Shown in pieces: positions 1-11,445 of a DNA stretch of 64,000 nt. The translations under genes were made by a program, and so were the position numbers. Under the pieces are notes generated by a model. The model ran no database searches. It was not told the origin of the DNA and was given only the letters and a program-made list of their open reading frames with translations. The DNA comes from Rhizophagus irregularis (taxonomy: Eukaryota > Glomeromycota > Glomeromycetes > Glomerales > Glomeraceae). Positions within the stretch are counted from its first letter, which is position 1; each line of letters starts with the position of its first letter. The stretch is taken from the NCBI RefSeq assembly GCF_026210795.1, contig NC_089447.1, forward strand, positions 3,784,501 to 3,848,500. Reading direction: 5' to 3'.

Positions 1-880
1 AATTGAGGATAAATATTCTTGCTTTTCAAAGAATCAAAAATCTCAAATGCACGTTCACATTCTTCCCCAGCTAATAATGAATCTATATAACATTCATAAA
101 TTTTTAAATCAGGTTGAAGACCATCATTAACAATCATTTCGAAAATTTGTTCTCTTAAGTACGGATCTTGTTCACTAGTAGGAGCTTGTGACCATGTCTT
201 AAAAAAAAAATGAAATAATTAATACTTTTTAAACGAAGTAAATAAAATTATTGGACCTTCTTTCGTAAAGTAATTCATTTATTAATTTACCCTCAATAAA
301 TAATGATAAGTAGTTAAATTTGGATTGACATTAGCCAATTTCATATCTTCTAATATCTTAAAAGAATGTTTAATAGAACCCAAAGGTATATAAGCGCGAA
401 GTATTGTATTATATATGGATATATCAGGTTTACGATCTGACTGTTTAACTTCTTCGCATAATTTAAGAATTGCTCTCCAATGTTTTCTTTCTGAAAATTT
501 GTCCATCTCTTCTCGAAAATTACCAATAAATATCCTTTCTTCTCTAGTATCTTCAGCTCTAGTATCTTCAATTTTATTTGAATCTTTTCTCAAGAGATTT
601 ATATTTGAAGTATCGATATCATTTGAAGATACAATTTCAGTAGTTTTAAGTTTGCTCGTTGCTGTAATTATGGCACGTGAATGAAAAAGACCATAAAAGA
701 ATGGTTGTTATGATACGAAGGAATTACAAGACTCTACAGTTAATAAAAAAAATTTTATAACTTGCCAGTAAACAGACGTACTGGAGACCCTCTCATTTGT
801 AATTTAATAGTATTAAAACGTGTAATGCCATGATTTTGTAGAGATAAATAAAATATATTATTTAAAGACCTTCTCAACAT
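1..880 (-). CDS. Mitochondrial-type pentatricopeptide repeat (PPR) protein, partial
   Basis: PPR proteins are helical-hairpin RNA-binding proteins that usually act on organellar transcripts. The first exon (ATG at 880, to about 762) gives an Arg-rich, acid-poor start (MLRRSLNNIFYLSL...) that looks like a mitochondrial presequence. The second exon (about 654 to 292) carries a PPR helix pair containing DISIYNTILRAYIPLGSIKHS and NPNLTTYHYLLR. A third exon runs off the left edge and has another PPR (QPDLKIYECYIDSLLAGEE). Introns are inferred at about 761-655 and 291-198; the first junction was chosen because it keeps the frame. A likely target is mitochondrial RNA, but the specific role cannot be assigned. 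It is head to head with the AAGAB-like gene. Confidence 0.8.
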
Positions 881-1057
881 TATTATTTATTATTACATAA
901 ATAAAAGAAGCCAAATAATTTTTTTTTTAAAAAAAAAAAGATAATCTATATCACCCGTTTTTGGTGATCAAAAATCAACGATGTAGTGGCTAATAGAAAT
1001 GTGGCTTGTTAAATTAACTTAAAATCGGTCACAATTAAAGTTTTGTAATTTTTAACT
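881..1057. promoter_or_regulatory. Shared promoter between divergent PPR and AAGAB-like genes
   Basis: This 177-bp AT-rich gap separates two start codons that point away from each other, so both promoters must lie here or overlap the 5' ends. It contains a poly(T)/poly(A) run near 920-945. I do not recognise a specific factor site. Confidence 0.45.
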
Positions 1058-2516
1058 ATGTCAACTTCTAAGCTTGTAAGAAATAAAATTCTCGTTTTAG
1101 GACGTCGTGGAGTGGGGAAATTATCCATTATAAAACGTAACTATAAAATCAAATGTTTATTTCGTTATATTTGATATTCGAGTTTCAATATTTATTTTAT
1201 TTCGGTAATAATACAGAATTATTATCAATTACAAATCAATCAATTGATAGTTTTAACATAGAAGACAAAAATCATTCAGGAATCAAAATACCATTGAACA
1301 TTAATACCAAATATTATAATGCAAAAGTAGATTTTTGGATTGATGAAACTCTACATAAAGATCATGTGAATAAAGAGGTGATACAAGGCTATGAAAATGA
1401 AGAAAACGGCATTGGGAAAGTTGTAGATGCCATTCTTTTTATATTTAAGAAAGATGAGGTACTTATATTTAATAATATTATTATATTATAAGCTATAAAA
1501 ATTTTTTTTAATTAATTTTTTATTTGAAAAGCCGACAACGTTTGACGATATAAAAGTTTTCTTGCCTTTTATACAACAATATGATCCCGCCATAACGTTG
1601 GCTATTGGAACTGGAAAAAATGTTCACAACATTAATGATGACTCGTATGAAGATTGGTGTTTAGAGAATGGGTTTGAATATGTAGATATGGATACAAAGA
1701 AAGAAAATATAGATGGTGGTTATATTTATTATGATTAAACTTAATTAAACTTTATTAATCAGCTTTTTCTTTATATCGTATTTCTTATTTGGTTGAATAG
1801 AACGCATCGGTATAGAGCGAATTCTCGAAGCACTTCAGTCTAATATGTGGGAAGGATTAACCCGTGTTTCACAAACCGCTAGCAAAAGTTCGAACATAGA
1901 TGATGATGATTGTCATAATGGGCTCATTGAAGGTATTTCACGTGTATCTATGTTGGCATTAATCACTGATCTATGAAAATTGATAGTTTTTTTTTAACGA
2001 AACTTTATTAGCTTTCTTGTAATTTAAAGATTATAAATTAATTAAAACAATGGTAAATCCTTTTTTAGCTCTTTCACAAGCAAAGTTGAAAGTGGATGAG
2101 GAGCAGGAATCTTTATCACCTCAATTGCATGATCATAATTCAGCTCCATTTGATGATAATGATGCCGAGTTTTTTGGTGATGGTAAATATCACATTTGTT
2201 GTTTATATTTTAAATTATGTTAATTCTTTTAACGTGATTCATCGATAAAGCATTACCTTCGCAACGAGAAATTGAAAGTATGTATAATCAAATTTTTTGT
2301 GATTTTGACGACGAGGATGGACTAGATAAAGTAATTGTACGATTAAATAATTTACGAGGTTAGAATCATTTTAATATTTATCGATTTCCTCTTCAGCATT
2401 TTTAAAATTTAATATAATATTATTATTTAGAGAAAAGCAAATCATTATCAGACGAAGAACGACGAAAATTAGCAGCAAGTGTAGCATGTTCTTTCGGAAT
2501 GCATATGAGAGATTAA
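1058..2516 (+). CDS. AAGAB: Alpha/gamma-adaptin-binding protein p34 homologue (AAGAB/Irc6 family)
   Basis: AAGAB/Irc6 proteins help assemble AP-1 and AP-2 clathrin adaptors. They have a small-GTPase-like fold at the N terminus and a short helical C terminus. Exon 1 (1058-1136) encodes the G1-like loop GRRGVGKLSIIK. Later exons (1217-1458, 1532-about 1725, about 1801 onward) give a G-domain-like body, including IGIERILEALQSNMW, a conserved family block. The last exons encode the acidic DFDDEDGLDKVIVRLNNLRE and the ending SDEERRKLAASVACSFGMHMRD, typical of the AAGAB C terminus. The stop is at 2514-2516. The P-loop has Leu where GTPases have Ser/Thr, which suits a pseudo-GTPase. Exon junctions in the middle of the gene are less certain. 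Confidence 0.75.
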
Positions 2517-2688
2517 TTATTTTAACATTTTACATATATATATACTGTATATATATTTATATTTTATTCTATTGATTAATATTAAATAGAAATTCTATTA
2601 ATTTTCTAGTAAATTATTAATTTTATAATAAAACATTATTTATATTATTTATGAAATACTAAATTAAATTCTTTTCATTTTCTATTTT

Positions 2689-4259
2689 TCACGGAAGTAG
2701 TTCAATATTAACACTTTTTAGGGCATTGACGGCCCAAGTAGGATAATTATCTTTACCACCAAATAATTCTTTAAAAAAAAGTTGTACGAAAGTAGGAAAT
2801 TCGTCTTTTAAAATAGCTTGCCTAATGCTATTCATAAGTCTTAATTGATATGATACATTGTGCAATGTAATCAAATGACATCCAACTGTTTCTCTCGTTG
2901 CATGCATATGAATATATGCTCTTGTATATTTTTTACATGTTAAACAATTACAATCTTTTTCAATTGGTTCAAAATCTTGTGCAAATTTTGTTGATTTCAA
3001 ATTTAATGGTCCTTTTGAAGTTAACGCATTACCAAATCTCTAGATATATAATGTGGAAAAAAAAATTACTAACATAATTTTGTAAGAAAAAGAAGAAATG
3101 TTTGATAAGTCACATATAAATAACTTACAGCAGTACGCGTCGGAAATACACAATCGTACATGTCGACTCCTAAAGCAGAACATACTACAAGATCTTCAGC
3201 ATATCCAACACCCATACAATATATTGGTTTACTTTTTGGTAACAAATCAGTAGAAAAAGTCACTCTTTAAAAGAATAGTAAATATTTAAATTAATAAAGT
3301 AGATCATGATCAAAAATTGCCTATTTCATTCTTCTTACATTCTCCAAAAAGTGTCTTTTTCTTCGCCACCACTTAATCCACCAATCGCATATCCCGGGGT
3401 ATCACGTTTAACCATTTCTTTTATAAAATAAAACTCGTTAAATATAACAATATATATATACCTACATAGATTAATTTATTACCTTCAATACATTTTTTTC
3501 TTAAATCAATATTTAATCCACCTTGAATAATTGCAAATAAGTTTTGCGTATCGGGTTTTCTATGAGAATTTATACATCTATCTAACCATCTAATAGATCT
3601 ATACATTGCTTCTTCAACTCTTGGCCCTGTTGTAAGCGATGATACAACATCATCTAGTTGCATAATAATATCTGCTCCAATTGAATTTTGTAGTGACATA
3701 GAATGTTCAGGTGTAAGCAACATTGTAGATCCATCATGCGGTGATTGAAATTCTACTCCTTCTTCTGTTATTCTAGCAAGCTTTAATAATGATACCATTT
3801 GAAATCCTCCACTATCCTAAATAAAGTAAAATTTATAATTGTTCAAAAAATTTTCTTCATAAAATATCAAATTTGATTCCCTTACAGTTAATAAATTTCT
3901 ATTCCAATTTTGAAATTCATGTGATCCACCAAGCTCTTCAATTAATTCTTGTCCAGGTCTTAAACCCTAAAAAAAAATATACCATGATTCTATCGTTATT
4001 GAATGTAACAAAAGCAACAAAAAAAGCATCATTAAACGAATATTACCAAATGATACGTATTGTTTAACATTATTTGACAATTTAATTCTTCTAGTTGTTT
4101 TGGTGTTAAACCTTTTAATGTTCCTTGAGTTCCAACTGGCATAAATACTGGTGTATCAACTGGTCCATGTGGCAAAGTTAATTTTCCTACTCTGGCTTTT
4201 GTTGTTGAACAATTTGCGATAATTTTCCAACTTAACGCAGAATTCATGGTTGGTTTCAT
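2689..4259 (-). CDS. QTRT1: Queuine tRNA-ribosyltransferase catalytic subunit
   Basis: TGT exchanges guanine-34 for queuine in the anticodons of tRNA Asp, Asn, His and Tyr. The ATG at 4259 opens [14 protein letters not shown], followed by [19 protein letters not shown]. Exons then give [27 protein letters not shown] (catalytic Asp), [22 protein letters not shown] and [27 protein letters not shown] holds the nucleophile Asp. The C-terminal exon (3000-2689) has the zinc site CNCLTC plus a downstream Cys/His. About six exons are inferred. This is the eukaryotic queuine-incorporating catalytic subunit; the partner QTRT2 is not in the window. Queuine itself must be obtained from outside or from bacteria. 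Confidence 0.93.
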
Positions 4260-4563
4260 AGAAACAACTACAACTGATTTTTATCAACCGGTTAAACAAT
4301 ATTGAGTATATATACCTCCGATGTTGTATAGTATAGTTGACGAAAATCTATACAGTATATAATTTTTTATCTATACAGTATCATCTGATTCTTATCAGAC
4401 CAGTTAAAAAATTTTAAAATTGGTGTTTATCAATGACCAATCATCATAATATAAATTTTGTGGTAGATCTTTATTTTTAAAATACATTATTACAATATTA
4501 ATAAATTATTTTAAATAATAATATAATAAAAACTATCTTAATTTTCGTTATTCTATTAACACC
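4260..4563. other. Spacer between TGT and Sec10
   Basis: About 300 bp of AT-rich sequence lies between two minus-strand genes. It should hold the TGT promoter and the Sec10 3' end. No open frame or repeat of note was seen. Confidence 0.4.
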
Positions 4564-7500
4564 TTATGGCATGTCTCCTAATCCGATATGAATATTAAGT
4601 CCCATAGCAGCTAATCTAGCTCTTGCTTTTTCATTAAAATTTCTTTCACCGGAACCAATTTCAGCAGTTGTTCCTAATAAAGCGTCAATGCCAGCCGACC
4701 TAAAGTCTGTACGAACCTGAAGGTATGGCAGAAGATATTTAACATCTATTTTAACAAGATGTCCCTCATTAAGTACAGACTTAAGGATTTCAGGTTTAAC
4801 GATGAAAAGATTTCCTAATTGACGTAACATTTCAAAGCGATCATCAAGTTGAGGAATCTTAAATAATGCAACAGTTTCTTGGTATTTTGCTATATCCCTA
4901 AATTGAAAATGATATTTTAACGGTTTGTTTTTCCCTACATTAAATTTGAAATGAAAACTTACTTTGTCAGAACTAAACCTCCGGCCGCACTCACTTGAAA
5001 TTTTTTGAAATGATCCAAAAGAATACTATGGCAAAAAATTTAGAACTTAATAAAATAATACCAAGAATACAAAAATAAAATAATGATATAAAACTAATTA
5101 CCTATGAAATGTTACACCTATTTCAATCAGAACATATTCCAAATTTTTGCCATCAAGGCATTGACTAATTGATGAGTGTATTTTTTTCAAATATTCAACA
5201 CAATTATTACAAGGCTATAAAATTAAAATTTTGAGAAAAATGAGAAATGAATTTTTTAATTGTAAAATTAGTTTAAAAAACTAATAAAATTATACCGTTG
5301 TCGCCAAACTAGCGACTATGTCATCTTCATCTTTTGGTTTGAAATCTACTTTCTTTTGTCGTGACAATAGATAACTTAACCTTGCAATAATGACTAATTA
5401 ATAGAAATATAATTAGAATTTATCCTTATAGGTCACAGTTGAAAAAACTATATAAATCAAGTACCATCAATCATCTTTTGTACAGCCGAATTCATTTTAT
5501 TTTCCACTCCCATCATAAATCTATTCTTATCTGAAGTAAGGTCTCGGTGTATTGTCAATGATGGAGAAGCCAAAGGAAGCTATATATTAAATATACATGT
5601 CAAAAAATAGTTTATAAAATTAAATAACTAAAATAGAATTTAAAAAATTCTTACAATGGCCATTTGAAAATGATTTTGCGCCAAATGTATAATATCCTTC
5701 GCTATTTTTATAACTCTAAAAGGTTTAAAATCAGGCTCGTACTTAGAATCCATAGCAGTAATCTGATCCAAACATCTATAAAATAAGGATCAAATAAATC
5801 AGCTTTCGAAATTAGTAATTTACAAAAAAATTACATGTAAAATTACTTACGTATCTAAAGCAGTATCTACATATTGTTTACCGATGCTGTCCAATAAGAC
5901 ATGGAATAATGCACTAGTAAACTTGGGTCTGTAAAATTAAAATTTAAACAATAAATATCTTACAGGATAATTTTGCAAGACGGAGTTAATTATATCGACA
6001 TACAGTTCAGAAGGAGGACTAAGTTTAACGGAACGTCTTATAGCCTCAACGTGAATTTTAAGTATCAGCATAGCTGTACTTACGGATAAACTTCCATCCT
6101 CTTCCGTAGTCACTATATCAGCAATATCTCTTCCACCACTTTGATTTGTTATTTGGTTAACAGCACGCTGAAACAAACCTCCAGCTTGTGCTCTACTTTG
6201 TTGTTGGATCTAAAATATCAACAAAACATATAAACATCAATGCAACGAAAATCGATAAAATTATAAATTTTTTCGCTTACGTGATAAGCATTAAATTGCA
6301 ATAGTAAGGATGAATATAGTTCACTCAAGGATTTCTTCTCTTTTTCAATGTAACGATCACCCTCAGTATATGGAACAAATAAATCTTCAATGCATTGATC
6401 CAACAATTCTGCAATCGTATTACTCTTGCGAGAACCTTCTTCGACCATTTTAGATGGAGCCACGTTTCTTTTTTGCCTCATATCAAGTCCTTTCAAGTCA
6501 TCAACTAATTCCGTTGTTGCAGTATAAACTGATGCTAAAGAACGCAAGTAAGCAAGTGTAGAATCATTTTCTGCATGTGTTAAAAGGCTTTCAATGTATG
6601 TTTGAACCTATTAAGGAAAGAGTTAGAATATGAATGCCCTTAAAAATTTTATTCACATTTATATTTTATCACATACCAATTGAGCAAATATTCGTTGTAA
6701 AAATACTTGCATGACGTTAATAGGATTGGGAAAAACGGCATTTATAATTTCTGCTTCTTGCTTGACAGTTGCTCTAATCTCCTTATAAAGTTCAACAAGT
6801 CCTTGGTCAACTGCTGGTGGTGGTACTTGAGGATTGGGTAAATCATTCCAACTTTCAAGATTCAAAACTATAGTATTCGTTAAATTGGTCAAGGATATGT
6901 CAAATTCATCATTATTTTGAATAGAATCTCAAATACCTTGGACTTGTTAAAAATTCATTTGCTTGACTCAAATTTACTTTCGTAATAAAAAATTGATGTT
7001 GATTAACATATAATTTTATACAAGATTCGCAACCGTTAAATTCTTGGAGAGTTTTTGCACAATGCTAAAAAAAGATTATAAATATAAATGTGTAATAATA
7101 ATCAGAGAAAACTATAATGTACAAACCTTCATTGTCTCCTTATCTTTTTGTCTGTATGCTTTGTCAAACTCTTCAAGCAATTCTTTTTCTAAAACTTCAC
7201 AATATTTCTCAATACGAGATCTAGCCTAGCATTTTAATAATACAGGTAAATTTATATTCAAATAATTCAAAAGTAAACATAGACACTCACAACTTCACCT
7301 CCTGGTATATCAACTTCTTTTGCTATAGCATTTAATCTTCTTGATATAGTAGCAGCCTAATTTTTCCCATATGTATCAATTAGAATTACAAATTAACACA
7401 ATGTGTTATCAGATAAATCTTACCTTAAATTGTCCTTCTTTTCCATTCTGAGTCCGTAAATATTCCAATTGTGAAATATCGCCTCTATTAAATGCCATGA

Positions 7501-8247
7501 AATACTCTATTAATTCTTTAGACTCAGAAGCACGTGATCTCTGTTTATCAATAGTCTCTAACTGCTCGCCTTTAATGATAAATCAACAGATAAGGTTATT
7601 ATTAATAATTGATACAAGATACCATATTTGTTAAACAAAAGAAGAAAAAAATAGTACCGATCCTGATTGCCGTATTGCCAACTTCATTAATTCTTGTTTC
7701 TAAAGTTTCAAATGAGTTAACAACGTCCTAGATATTGATGATCTGTTAATAGATTATCAATAATCAATATAATGGATTCATTAAATTTCATACTTCAAAA
7801 GTAGTTTTCAATTCGACCAACTTTTTTCTGTGACCCGTTTCTATAAGTTGTACACTTGCTTCTAAATCTTTACTTTCTTTTTTAACTGATTCTCGAAGTT
7901 TCAAAAGTTCGTCAATAGATCTTTCAAACGTTCTTATAAACGGCTTAGGATCAAATTCTAGATTAAAATATAGAACTATATGTTAACATACAAAAACATC
8001 TAAAAACGAAGTAAATATCTAGAATTAGATTAATAACCTTTCGGATTAGCTCGTTTCAGAATGTTTTTTGATATATTTTCGACAAATTCTCTGGTGGTAA
8101 ATTTCCCTTGCTTTTGCAACAAATAATTATACAGTAAGTTTTCATATAACTGAAGATCAATAATTTTCAAAATCACACCTGAAAAGTTTCAATCTTCAAA
8201 AGCGCTCGAACTTCTGGATCTAGATCGTAGGGATTTGCACCAGGCAT
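4564..8247 (-). CDS. SEC10: Exocyst complex component Sec10 (EXOC5)
   Basis: Sec10 is a subunit of the octameric exocyst that tethers secretory vesicles to the plasma membrane, important for hyphal tip growth. The ATG at 8247 gives MPGANPYDLDPEVRALLKIE. Following small exons encode the N-terminal coiled region (FDPKPFIRTFERSIDELLKL, then DVVNSFETLETRINEVGN and EQLETIDKQRSRASESKELI). The central exons (about 6890-6660, 6547-6280, 6176-5960) carry RTEFDEY-like helical rods such as LESWNDLPNPQVPPPAVDQG. The C terminus (4830-4564) contains MLRQLGNLFIVKPEILKSVL, diagnostic of Sec10. I infer 12-15 exons, so exact junctions are approximate. It lies in tandem upstream of the TGT gene. Confidence 0.92.
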
Positions 8248-9537
8248 ATTGTTATAAATAAAACTTCTTGTTTTTTTATGTTGACAAAAGATCTAATGCG
8301 ATAATAATCTAAATTATTACTGCGGAATTCGGATCTATATATTTTTTATTGTAACGTTCTTCTATGTTCTACAATCAATTATAAAGTGCATATAACCAAA
8401 AATATCCAATCAAAAATTTTCCGAATAACTTATTGGAACATATCGGTACTACACGTTTGAAATTATCTATTCCCCTTCAGATCCTTCCGCCGCCACTCTT
8501 CGACGACAATAAAAAAATTTTTTTCTTTGTATAAAAGAGAGATACAATTTTTTAAAATAAAATATCAAAAAGGCGATGAACATCTAACGAATTTTTACTA
8601 AACATATTTCTATTATAAAACATTACGATTTTTTTTTCTCCACTAAGTTGAAACAAAAGTAACTTATATACATTTAATATATTTTTCCATTGCTGTTTTC
8701 AGTTTTTTGGTTTATTTTAATAAATATAACTTGACAACAAAGAAAATAAGCACCTTTAAAAGTAAATTCTCCTACATACAAAAAATAAATAAGTAAAATA
8801 AGTAATACCCCATCTTATACTATAGTTCACATCATATTCTAAGGTTTTCTCGTTCTCTATATCCGCTAAGATCCTTCGTCTGGCTCTTTTAAGCTCATTT
8901 TTAAAGGTAAAAATTTGTTAATTGCATTAAGCAACCTAACAAAAATTTTTTTTCTGTTTTCTAATTGTAACATGCTCATCGTACTAAAAGTGAAGACTTG
9001 TCTTTTTATTATTTCGATATTTGTTAAAAATAACTGGTTTTGTATACTTTTTATTTATCCTTTTCCGTTTTCTTTTTTTCTCGGGTAATACACGGATAAC
9101 CTACCAATGATTTAAAATGGCCCTTCCCTCCCTAATTTTCTGGCGCGTCCTTAGCAAAAGGTAAAATAAATTACGAAATAAAACGAATCAGTCTTAAATT
9201 ACCGCTGGACCTTCAACATTATCAATAACAGGAATCTTAGGAATCCTAATATTTTGCCTAAGGCATAGTGTATGCTTGCTCTCTTATGCCAAGCATACTT
9301 AGAAAGATCTTTCATAGATCTTCAATAGATCATTCATTATATAGAAAATACATTATTATATAGTTTTATTCAATTACAAAAAATTGACAATTATTCATTT
9401 GCACAAAATAATAATATTTCTTTTTACATATTTGTCGTTTTTTTCATTTCTCTATATTGATTACTTTTTTTCTCCTGTCTTGAATTCTTTAATCTTCTGA
9501 AACACCAGTAATATTTGTCATACTGAAATAATCTATA
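8248..9537. other. Intergenic region upstream of Sec10 and the Sel1 protein
   Basis: The 1.3-kb gap lies between two divergent genes. It is AT-rich, with pyrimidine tracts near 9420-9480 just before the Sel1 start codon. It includes a perfect 9-bp hairpin at 9270-9298 (GTATGCTTG, 11-nt loop, CAAGCATAC). No coding sequence was recognised. Confidence 0.5.
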
Positions 9538-11445
9538 ATGGCAGTTCATCCTATCTCACAAACCGCGGCACACTTCTTATATCGATCAAAAAAATTAGTG
9601 TCAAAACTAAACAAAAGATATACTTTCGGAAATAGCGGTAGCAGTAGTAGTAGCAAAACTTGTCAACAAGAACAAGATGCTCAGTATCTTTATAGGCAGG
9701 GTGAAACATACATGTTTGGACGTACCGGAAAACCAAAAGACGAAAAAAAAGCTTTTGAATTTTTCCAACGTGCTGCCCTTTTAAATCATCCAGAGGCTCA
9801 GGGGATATTGGCATTCTGTTATGAATTTGGTTTAGGTGTTGAAAAGGACTTTAAACAAGCCGAACTACATTATATACCTGCTGCTGAACTTGGTAATGGT
9901 TTGGCTCAAGCTAGGCTTGCATTTTTAAGAAAATATGGACGTCCTTCGGTTCGTATTGATCGTGCTGAAGCAGAAATGTGGCAGCAAAAAGTTAAAGAAC
10001 AAGGAAAAACTGCAATCGCTTGGCTATTTTATGCGGCTTGTAAAGAAAATCATCCTGCTGCACAGTATTCATTAGGTGTATGTTATCATGATGGAGTAGG
10101 TGTGGATAAAAAGGAATCAGAAGCCTTTAAATGGTATAAAAAGTCAGCAGAACAAGGCCATCCACGTGGTCAAGGAATTTTAGGATTCTGTTACGGCGAG
10201 GGGTTTGGAGTTAAGAAGGACGAGGTTGAAGCGATGAAATGGTATCGAAAAGCAGCGGAACAAGGTGAATCTGTCGCAATTTATAATGTTGGTTATTGTT
10301 ACGAAGATGGGATTGGAGTAGAAAAGGACGTAGTTGAAGCTGTTAAATGGTATCGTTTATCCGCTGAGCAGGGAAATGCTTTTGCTCAAAATTCTTTAGG
10401 CTATTGTTATGAGGATGGAATCGGAGTAGAACAAGATCCTGTAGAAGCTGCCAAATGGTATCGCAAATCAGCAGAACAAGGTTATCCATGGGCAGAATGT
10501 AATCTTGGATATTGTTATCAAAATGGCATTGGTGTACCGAAGGATGATGTTGAGGGAGCTTATTGGTATAATAAAGCAGCTCTTCAAGGCCATGCTCGTG
10601 CTCAACATAACCTTGGTTTTTGTTATCAGAACGGAATTGGTGTAGAAAAAAATGAAGCTGAAGCAGTAAATTGGTACACTAAATCAGCTGAACGTGGCAA
10701 CATCTTTGCTTACCATTCCCTTGGATATTGCTACCAAAATGGTATTGGTGTTAGTGTTAATGAAATAGAAGCAGTGTACTGGTATTTTTTATCTGCTGAA
10801 GAACATCATGCACCGGCTCAATTAAGTCTTGGGTATTGCTTCCGCAATGGAATCGGTGTAGAAAAAGATGAACAAGAAGCTGTAAAATGGTTTACACATG
10901 CGGCTCAACAAGGTAATGCATTGGCACAAAATTCTCTGGGATATTGTTACGAAGAAGGTCTTGGTGTTGAAAAAGATGAAGAAAAAGCTGTATATTGGTA
11001 TCAACTTTCCGCTAACGCGCAAAACCCATGGGCACAATGTAATTTGGGATTTTGTTATGCGAATGGTATCGGAGTGAAAAAAGATGAAGCCATGGCAGTT
11101 TGTTGGTATCGTGCAGCAGCGGAACAAAACCACGCGAGAGCTCAAGACAAACTTGGAGTATGTCTTCAATTAGGTATTGGATGTGAAAAAGATGAAGTAG
11201 CTGCATTCGAACACTTTCGAATGGCTGCTGAACAAGATCATCTCACAGCCATGTATCATTTAGCCAATGCCCTTGAGAAAGGAATCGGATGTGAAGCTAA
11301 CCTGGAAGGAGCAACATACTGGTTTGAAAAAGCAGCAAGTTCAGGTTGTAGAACAAGTTGTGAAAGATTGAAGAGATTATTAGTTAAGGAATGTTTGGGT
11401 CAGGAAACAGTATATTTATCCGGATATTATGCTGCGGCCGCATAA
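9538..11445 (+). CDS. Sel1-like tetratricopeptide repeat protein
   Basis: This single-exon gene encodes 635 residues. Residues 48 to about 620 form about 15 Sel1-like repeats, almost all exactly 36 residues, with consensus AQ.SLGYCYE.GIGVEKD and EAVKWYRKSAEQG. Sel1 repeats form alpha-helical solenoids that act as scaffolds, for example in ER-associated degradation or chitin-synthase activation. The third unit (about residues 120-170) is degenerate and longer. There is no signal peptide, membrane segment or catalytic domain, and the C terminus ends in YYAAAA. A scaffold role related to Chs4/Skt5 is possible but not shown. Sel1 proteins are strongly expanded in Rhizophagus-type fungi. The long antisense frames across it are shadows of the repeats. 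Confidence 0.93.
   Translation: MAVHPISQTAAHFLYRSKKLVSKLNKRYTFGNSGSSSSSKTCQQEQDAQYLYRQGETYMFGRTGKPKDEKKAFEFFQRAALLNHPEAQGILAFCYEFGLGVEKDFKQAELHYIPAAELGNGLAQARLAFLRKYGRPSVRIDRAEAEMWQQKVKEQGKTAIAWLFYAACKENHPAAQYSLGVCYHDGVGVDKKESEAFKWYKKSAEQGHPRGQGILGFCYGEGFGVKKDEVEAMKWYRKAAEQGESVAIYNVGYCYEDGIGVEKDVVEAVKWYRLSAEQGNAFAQNSLGYCYEDGIGVEQDPVEAAKWYRKSAEQGYPWAECNLGYCYQNGIGVPKDDVEGAYWYNKAALQGHARAQHNLGFCYQNGIGVEKNEAEAVNWYTKSAERGNIFAYHSLGYCYQNGIGVSVNEIEAVYWYFLSAEEHHAPAQLSLGYCFRNGIGVEKDEQEAVKWFTHAAQQGNALAQNSLGYCYEEGLGVEKDEEKAVYWYQLSANAQNPWAQCNLGFCYANGIGVKKDEAMAVCWYRAAAEQNHARAQDKLGVCLQLGIGCEKDEVAAFEHFRMAAEQDHLTAMYHLANALEKGIGCEANLEGATYWFEKAASSGCRTSCERLKRLLVKECLGQETVYLSGYYAAAA

Noticed and set aside
415-684. 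Plus-strand frame at the left edge
   Set aside because: It is antisense to the PPR exon, which shows clear family motifs on the other strand.
10822-11206. Antisense open frames inside the Sel1 gene
   Set aside because: They arise from the regular repeat codons read backwards and have no independent protein-like features or start context.
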